34,521 bases of DNA. It comes from an uncultured Prevotellaceae bacterium. Lineage in GTDB: Bacteria; Bacteroidota; Bacteroidia; Bacteroidales; Bacteroidaceae. How positions within the stretch are numbered: position 1 is the first letter of the stretch; each line of letters begins with the position of its first letter. Both the position numbers and the translations under genes were made by a program. The notes beneath the pieces are model-generated. The model had not been told where the DNA came from. It ran no database searches and saw only the letters and a program-made list of their open reading frames with translations. The stretch lies in the NCBI GenBank assembly GCA_902763615.1, contig CACWSX010000029.1, forward strand, positions 1 to 34,521, written 5' to 3'. Below are positions 30,109 to 34,521 of this stretch, piece after piece.

Positions 30109-31893
30109 ATGAATATAGAAGGATTGATCAGTCAGGCTGCCGGCGAGGCCGTGAAGGCCCTCTATGGCCTGGAGGCTACGGAGAAGATGTTGCAGCTGCA
30201 GAAGACGAGAAGTGAGTTTGAGGGTAACCTGACGCTGGTGGTGTTCCCCTTTGTGAAGGCTGCCAGAAAGGGTCCTGAGCAGACGGCGCAGGAGATAGGC
30301 GACTATCTGGTGGCGCACTGTCAGGCGGTGGAGAAATTCAACGTGGTGAAGGGTTTCCTGAACCTGAGCATCGGCGACGGTGCGTGGGTGGAGTTGCTCG
30401 GCGCCATCGACAAGGACGACCACTTCGGCATGAAGCAGGCCTCGGACGACGCGCCTCTCGTGATGATCGAATACTCATCGCCGAATACGAACAAGCCCCT
30501 GCACCTGGGTCATGTGCGCAACAACCTGCTCGGTTGGAGTCTGGCGCAGATCATGGCTGCCAACGGCAACAAGGTGGTGAAGACGAATATCGTGAACGAC
30601 CGCGGTATCCATATCTGTAAGTCGATGCTCGCATGGCTGAAATACGGCAACGGCGAGACACCGGAATCCTCTGGCAAGAAGGGCGACCACCTGATTGGCG
30701 ACTACTATGTGGCTTTCGACAAGCACTATCGTGAGGAAGTCAAGGCATTGGTGGCGCAGGGCATGGACGAGGAGAAGGCCAAGCAGGAGGCGCCGCTGAT
30801 AAAGGAGGCCCACGAGATGCTGGTGAAATGGGAGCAGAACGACCCGGAGGTGCGCGCCCTGTGGGAGAAGATGAACAACTGGGTGTATGCCGGTTTCGAC
30901 GAGACGTATAAGAAACTGGGGGTGAGCTTCGACAAGATCTATTATGAATCGCAGACCTATCTGAAAGGTAAGGCTAAGGTGGAGGAAGGACTGGCGAAAG
31001 GTCTCTTCGAGCGCCATGACGACAACTCTGTCTGGGCCGACCTGACCAACGAGGGACTCGACCAGAAGCTGCTGTTGCGCTCTGATGGCACCAGCGTGTA
31101 TATGACACAGGATATCGGCACGGCCGAGATGCGTTTCCAGGACTATCCCATCGACAAGATGATCTATGTGGTGGGTAATGAGCAGAACTACCATTTCCAG
31201 GTGCTCTCGATACTGCTCGACCGTTTAGGTTTCAAGTGGGGCAAGGAGCTGGTGCATTTCTCCTACGGTATGGTGGAGCTGCCCAACGGCAAGATGAAGA
31301 GCCGTGAGGGTACGGTGGTGGATGCCGACGACCTGATGGAACTGATGGTGAGCGATGCGCTGAAGACCTCGCTCGAACTGGGAAAGTTTGCTGATATGAC
31401 CGATGAGGAGCGTCAGGAGATTGCCCGTATCGTGGGTATGGGTGCGCTGAAATACTTTATCCTGAAGGTTGACGCCCGCAAGAATATGCTCTTCAATCCT
31501 GAGGAGAGTATCGACTTTAATGGTAATACAGGTCCGTTTATCCAGTATACCTATGCGAGAATCCGTTCGATACTGCGCAAGGCCGAGGCTGAGGGCCTGA
31601 AGCCTGCCATCACCGCTGTTGCACTCTCGGAGAAGGAGGTGGAGCTGATACAGAAGATGAACGAGTTCGGCGCTGCCGTAGAACAGGCCGGCAAGGACTA
31701 TTCGCCATCGGGCATCGCCAACTACTGCTACGAGCTCACGAAGGTGTTTAACCAGTTCTATCACGACTACTCGATCCTCAACGAGCCTGACGAACAGAAG
31801 AAGCTCTTCCGGCTGGCTCTGGCCAAGAACGTGGCGAAGATCATCAAGAACGGTATGGGGCTGCTGGGCATCGAGGTGCCGGAAAGAATGTAA
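30109..31893 (+). CDS. argS: Arginyl-tRNA synthetase
   Basis: 594 residues. The N-terminal additional domain (about 1-110) recognises the tRNA elbow. The class I signature is SSPNTNKPLHLGHVRNN (123-139, HIGH as HLGH at 132-135). The second motif is represented by KMKSREGT near 395-402, the form usual for ArgRS lacking a canonical KMSK. The C-terminal helical anticodon-binding DALR domain ends with the typical RLALAKNVAKIIKNGMGLLG. It charges tRNA-Arg with arginine in the cytoplasm. The RNase H gene starts 3 bp after its stop, so the two form an operon. Confidence 0.97.
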   Translation: MNIEGLISQAAGEAVKALYGLEATEKMLQLQKTRSEFEGNLTLVVFPFVKAARKGPEQTAQEIGDYLVAHCQAVEKFNVVKGFLNLSIGDGAWVELLGAIDKDDHFGMKQASDDAPLVMIEYSSPNTNKPLHLGHVRNNLLGWSLAQIMAANGNKVVKTNIVNDRGIHICKSMLAWLKYGNGETPESSGKKGDHLIGDYYVAFDKHYREEVKALVAQGMDEEKAKQEAPLIKEAHEMLVKWEQNDPEVRALWEKMNNWVYAGFDETYKKLGVSFDKIYYESQTYLKGKAKVEEGLAKGLFERHDDNSVWADLTNEGLDQKLLLRSDGTSVYMTQDIGTAEMRFQDYPIDKMIYVVGNEQNYHFQVLSILLDRLGFKWGKELVHFSYGMVELPNGKMKSREGTVVDADDLMELMVSDALKTSLELGKFADMTDEERQEIARIVGMGALKYFILKVDARKNMLFNPEESIDFNGNTGPFIQYTYARIRSILRKAEAEGLKPAITAVALSEKEVELIQKMNEFGAAVEQAGKDYSPSGIANYCYELTKVFNQFYHDYSILNEPDEQKKLFRLALAKNVAKIIKNGMGLLGIEVPERM

Positions 31894-31896
31894 ACG

Positions 31897-32358
31897 ATGA
31901 CACAGAACCCGCCCGACTATCGCCACGATACTGTGCTGCCGTTGCCAATGGAGGTGAAGGCTGATGCGTGGGCTGTGGATGCGGCCTGTTCGGGTAATCC
32001 CGGACCGATGGAATATCAGGCCATCGACTTGCAGACGGGCTATCAGGTGTTTCATTTCGGACCAATCCACGGCACGAATAATATCGGGGAGTTTCTGGCT
32101 ATCGTCCATGCCCTGGCGCTCTGCTGGAATCAGGGACTGCACGACAAGATCATCTACTCAGACTCTTACAACGCCATTCTCTGGGTTCAGAAGCGCAAGT
32201 GCAAGACGAAGCTGGAACGCACGCCGCAGACGGAGAAGCTCTATCAGATTATCCTGCGGGCTGAGCAATGGCTGAACACCCATAATTTCCGGAATCCCAT
32301 CATCAAGTGGGAGACGTCGAAATGGGGCGAGGTGCCTGCAGACTTCGGCAGGAAATAA
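31897..32358 (+). CDS. Ribonuclease HI-type protein
   Basis: 153 residues. The four carboxylates of RNase HI are visible: Asp28 in AVDAACSGNPG, Glu65 in NNIGEFLAI, Asp89 in IIYSDSYNA, and Asp150 in VPADFGRK. The N-terminal ~22 residues are extra and polar. The enzyme would cut the RNA strand of RNA-DNA hybrids (R-loops, primers). The handle helix with basic residues of E. coli RNase HI is short (KRKCKTKLERTPQTEK). The variant resembles the compact RNase H of Bacteroidales rather than the viroplasmin-fused type. It follows argS directly and ends before a bidirectional terminator. Confidence 0.88.
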   Translation: MTQNPPDYRHDTVLPLPMEVKADAWAVDAACSGNPGPMEYQAIDLQTGYQVFHFGPIHGTNNIGEFLAIVHALALCWNQGLHDKIIYSDSYNAILWVQKRKCKTKLERTPQTEKLYQIILRAEQWLNTHNFRNPIIKWETSKWGEVPADFGRK

Positions 32359-32381
32359 TAACCGCTTTATAAGACACAAAA

Positions 32382-32409
32382 AATCGGCACTGCGTTTGCA
32401 ATGCCGATT
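32382..32409. terminator. Bidirectional rho-independent terminator
   Basis: AATCGGCA (32382-32389) pairs with TGCCGATT (32402-32409); the stem can be lengthened inward (TGC/GCA) past one C-A mismatch. CTTTTTAT follows on the plus strand, and on the minus strand the run GATTTTTTG follows. It serves the convergent rnh and tsf transcripts. Confidence 0.85.
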
Positions 32410-32431
32410 CTTTTTATACTTGCGCTAATGA

Positions 32432-33427
32432 TTAGTCAGCTACGAGTGTGAAGCGCTTGAAGGCAACGATCTTCAGATCCTTGTCCTGCTTGGCGAGCCA
32501 CTGAGCAACAGTAGCCTTGTCGCCATCACCGAACTGGAACTCCTGGTCGACCAGGCAGTTCTCCTTCAGGAACTTCTGAACACGGCCCTTGGCGATGTTC
32601 TCAATCATAGGCATCTTCAGCTGAGCCTCACCCTCGACCTTTGCGTCAGCAATGATCTTACGGGCCTCGTCGGCCTGCTCCTTGGTGAGCCAACCCTTAG
32701 CGGTGTTGCTCTCGATGTGATCCTCAGAGTCAACGAGGTTGGGGTTGATGCCAGCCTTCTTGAGCTTCATCTCCACGAACTTCTCTACCTGCTCGAGCTT
32801 GGTCTTCTCGAAAGAGGTCTTGTACTCCTCGTCGAGGATCTTCTGATCAACGCTCTGAGCGTCGAGTGCTACGGGCTTCATGGCAGCCACCTGCATAGCC
32901 ACGAGGTGACCCTGCTCAGCAGCGGGCTTGTTGGTCTGAACCATGGTGCAGAGGGTGTGCTTACCCATGTGGTCGTAAACCTCCACATTGTCACCCTCGA
33001 GTGTCAGGTAGCCGTCGAGCTCCATCTTCTCACCAGTGATACCACTGCGCTGTGTGACAGCCTCCTGAGCGGTCTGACCGTTGATGTCGAGGGCCTTTAC
33101 AGCCTCGATGTCGGCAGCCTTAGCGGCGATGGCAGCGTCGAGGATGCTCTGTGTGAGAGCGATGAAGTCGGCACCATTGGCCACGAAGTCGGTCTCGCAC
33201 TTCAAGGCGAGCATAGCTGCGAAACCATCTACCTTCTTTACGAGTACACAACCATTAGATGTCTCACGGTCGCTACGCTTGGCAGCGATAGCCAGGCCAC
33301 GCTCACGGAGCAGTTCCTTGGCCTTATCGAAGTCGCCATCAGCCTCGGTCAGAGCCTTCTTTACGTCAGCCAGACCAGCGCCGGTCATTGCGCGAAGCTT
33401 CTTGATATCGTCAATTGAAATTGCCAT
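32432..33427 (-). CDS. tsf: Elongation factor Ts
   Basis: 331 residues, longer than the ~280 of E. coli. The N-terminal UBA-like domain (IDDIKKLRAMTGAGLADVKK, residues 5-24) and the TDFVAN motif near 79-84 that contacts EF-Tu are clear. Domain repeats with YDHMGKHTLCTMVQTN and EGEAQLKMPMIENIAKGRV near the C-terminus follow. It is the nucleotide exchange factor that regenerates EF-Tu-GTP. It follows rpsB by 39 bp in the conserved rpsB-tsf pair and ends at the shared terminator. Confidence 0.97.
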   Translation of the reverse strand: MAISIDDIKKLRAMTGAGLADVKKALTEADGDFDKAKELLRERGLAIAAKRSDRETSNGCVLVKKVDGFAAMLALKCETDFVANGADFIALTQSILDAAIAAKAADIEAVKALDINGQTAQEAVTQRSGITGEKMELDGYLTLEGDNVEVYDHMGKHTLCTMVQTNKPAAEQGHLVAMQVAAMKPVALDAQSVDQKILDEEYKTSFEKTKLEQVEKFVEMKLKKAGINPNLVDSEDHIESNTAKGWLTKEQADEARKIIADAKVEGEAQLKMPMIENIAKGRVQKFLKENCLVDQEFQFGDGDKATVAQWLAKQDKDLKIVAFKRFTLVAD

Positions 33428-33466
33428 TGTTATTTACAATTTTAAAAATTACCTTTTTACAATTTA

Positions 33467-34306
33467 TTACTCAGCGGCGGGAGCCTCTTCCTCAGCAGCG
33501 GGTGCAGTCTCCTCAGCGGGAGCCTCATCCTTGCGGGCCTTGCGGGCCTGACGACGGGGCTTTGCCTCCTCGTCACCCTCAGCCTGAGCATCAGCGGCCT
33601 TCTCGTCGGCCTTCTCAAGCTTACGCTCCTCGATACCCTCGGCCATAGCAGCGCAGCAAGCATTGAGGATGACCTCAACACTGTCCTTAGCGTCGTCGTT
33701 AGCAGGAATCACGAAGTCGATGTTGTTGGGGTCAGAGTTGGTATCAACGATACCGAACACGGGGATACCCAGACGGTTAGCCTCGCGCACGGCAATCTGC
33801 TCCTTCAGTACGTCGACAACGAACAGGGCGCTGGGCAGACGGGTCAGGTCGGCGATAGAACCGAGGTTCTTCTCCAGCTTTGCGCGCTGACGGGTAATCT
33901 GCAGCAGCTCGCGCTTTGACAGGTTACCAAATGTACCATCATTCATCAACTTGTCGATGTTCGCCATTTTCTTCACGGCCTTGCGAATCGTGGGGAAGTT
34001 GGTGAGCATACCACCGGGCCAGCGCTCGATGACGTAAGGCATATTGATGCTTGCAGCCTTCTCAGCAACCACTTCCTTGGTCTGTTTTTTAGTAGCGACG
34101 AAAAGCACTTTCTTGCCACTCTTGGCAATCTGCTTGAGAGCCTCGGCAGCCTCGTCGATCTTAGCGGCTGTCTTGTGCAGGTCGATGATATGAATACCGT
34201 TACGCTCGGTATAGATGTAGGGAGCCATTGCGGGGTTCCACTTACGCTTCAGGTGGCCGAAGTGACAGCCAGCCTGCAGCAACTGGTCAAAATTTGTTCT
34301 TGCCAT
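33467..34306 (-). CDS. rpsB: 30S ribosomal protein S2 with long acidic C-terminal tail
   Basis: 279 residues. The N-terminal LLQAGCHFGHLKRKWNPAMA (residues 9-28), the IDLHKTAAKIDEA segment, RWPGGMLTNFPTI near 98-110 and IPVFGIVDTNSDPN near 179-192 are diagnostic of S2. The last ~50 residues are a low-complexity tail of Ala, Glu, Asp and Arg/Lys (KADEKAADAQAEGDEEAKPR, then an Ala-Pro-Glu run). The tail lies outside the S2 fold. It is encoded between rpsI and tsf in the usual Bacteroidota order (L13-S9-S2-Ts). Confidence 0.97.
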   Translation of the reverse strand: MARTNFDQLLQAGCHFGHLKRKWNPAMAPYIYTERNGIHIIDLHKTAAKIDEAAEALKQIAKSGKKVLFVATKKQTKEVVAEKAASINMPYVIERWPGGMLTNFPTIRKAVKKMANIDKLMNDGTFGNLSKRELLQITRQRAKLEKNLGSIADLTRLPSALFVVDVLKEQIAVREANRLGIPVFGIVDTNSDPNNIDFVIPANDDAKDSVEVILNACCAAMAEGIEERKLEKADEKAADAQAEGDEEAKPRRQARKARKDEAPAEETAPAAEEEAPAAE

Positions 34307-34426
34307 TTTGTTGTCTTGCTTTTTAAATTGTTTACTTTCTTTTTAATTCTTCTTAGAATCAGCCCGATGGTAGTCCAAAAGAATCCAAAGGGTTTAGATA
34401 CTAAACTGTTCAGTTTCCCAAAGGGA
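34307..34426 (-). promoter_or_regulatory. Structured leader region between rpsI and rpsB
   Basis: The 120-bp gap holds several small inverted repeats: CCCAAAGGG (34417-34425), AAACTG/CAGTTT (34403-34408 with 34411-34416) and GTTTAG/CTAAAC (34392-34397 with 34401-34406). The last two share bases and so exclude each other. CCAAAGGG recurs at 34385-34392. Mutually exclusive stems before rpsB suggest an autoregulatory leader for S2. No TAnnTTTG box was found here, so a processed or attenuated read-through transcript from rpsI is possible. Confidence 0.4.
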
Positions 34427-34521
34427 TTAACGCTTACTGAACTGGAAGCGACGACGAGCCTTGGGCTGACCTGGCTTCTTACGCTCTACCTCACGGCTGT
34501 CGCGTGTCAGGAAACCTTCGT
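34427..34521 (-). CDS. rpsI: 30S ribosomal protein S9, C-terminal part only
   Basis: The stop codon is at 34427-34429 and the gene runs off the right window edge. The visible 30 residues ([19 protein letters not shown], then [10 protein letters not shown]) are the conserved C-terminus of S9, whose last Lys-Arg reaches the P-site tRNA. It precedes rpsB on the same strand. Confidence 0.93.
   Translation of the reverse strand, partial: EGFLTRDSREVERKKPGQPKARRRFQFSKR

Noticed and set aside
30475-31194. 239-codon antisense frame opposite argS
   Set aside because: Lies inside a clear essential gene; the Val/His/Leu-rich product is typical of antisense shadows.
32717-33418. Plus-strand frame opposite tsf
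   Set aside because: Mirror of the EF-Ts codons; low-complexity Leu/Glu/Val product.

Overview
The window looks like a chromosomal segment of a member of the Bacteroidales, most likely Prevotellaceae (Prevotella/Segatella-like). The reasons are the many Bacteroidota-type promoters (TTG, about 19-20 nt, TAnnTTTG, just before genes), the yicC-gmk-nadD gene order, a DUF4369/thioredoxin-like lipoprotein, a TPR lipoprotein, and the style of the LicD, flippase and acyltransferase genes. The genus is an inference. No transposase, integrase, CRISPR array or rRNA was seen. No gap between genes exceeds 300 bases.

Layout. (1) 1-1496, minus: an ECF sigma factor, an overlapping membrane protein that is probably its anti-sigma factor, and the start of a secreted protein that runs off the left edge. 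(2) 1651-9593, plus: one tightly packed operon. It starts with housekeeping genes (yicC, gmk, nadD) and continues, mostly through ATGA overlaps, into envelope genes: a phosphoethanolamine-transferase-like sulfatase-fold protein, two acyltransferase-3 proteins, a HAD-IB phosphatase and a polytopic membrane protein. (3) 9590-12928: a surface-glycan cluster with a glycosyltransferase (minus) and a LicD protein (plus) diverging from a 66-bp promoter region, and a flippase converging on LicD. (4) 13044-17563: an AraC-type regulator, an ABC ATPase of the siderophore/B12 type and a CobD-like PLP enzyme on plus, facing a Fur-family regulator, a HAD hydrolase and a FecCD/BtuC-type permease on minus. 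The ATPase and permease probably form one metal-chelate or corrinoid importer, but no binding protein is present.

(5) 17608-25517 is the accessory part: a DUF2779 protein (Cas4-like nuclease joined to a DEDD-exonuclease-like domain), a strikingly AT-rich orphan, two further orphans, a two-gene AAA+ ATPase operon with a 40-residue membrane protein behind it, and another orphan whose promoter sits inside a perfect 12-bp inverted repeat. Its job is unknown; the AAA+ pair with the mini-protein is the best candidate for an undescribed system. (6) 25529-29972, minus: a tRNA-Leu(UAA), a TPR/OmpA-like lipoprotein, a thioredoxin-fold lipoprotein without its CxxC, and yifB/comM. (7) 30109-34521: argS and an RNase HI gene on plus, a bidirectional terminator, then tsf, rpsB and the end of rpsI on minus.

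Two features cut across genes. First, short purine-rich arrays with a 7-bp period occur at four places, three of them inside reading frames, and a separate 3 x 22-bp (66-bp) tandem repeat lies in frame in an acyltransferase. Second, several genes have their start codon only 4-9 nt after the -7 box, implying leaderless or near-leaderless mRNAs.
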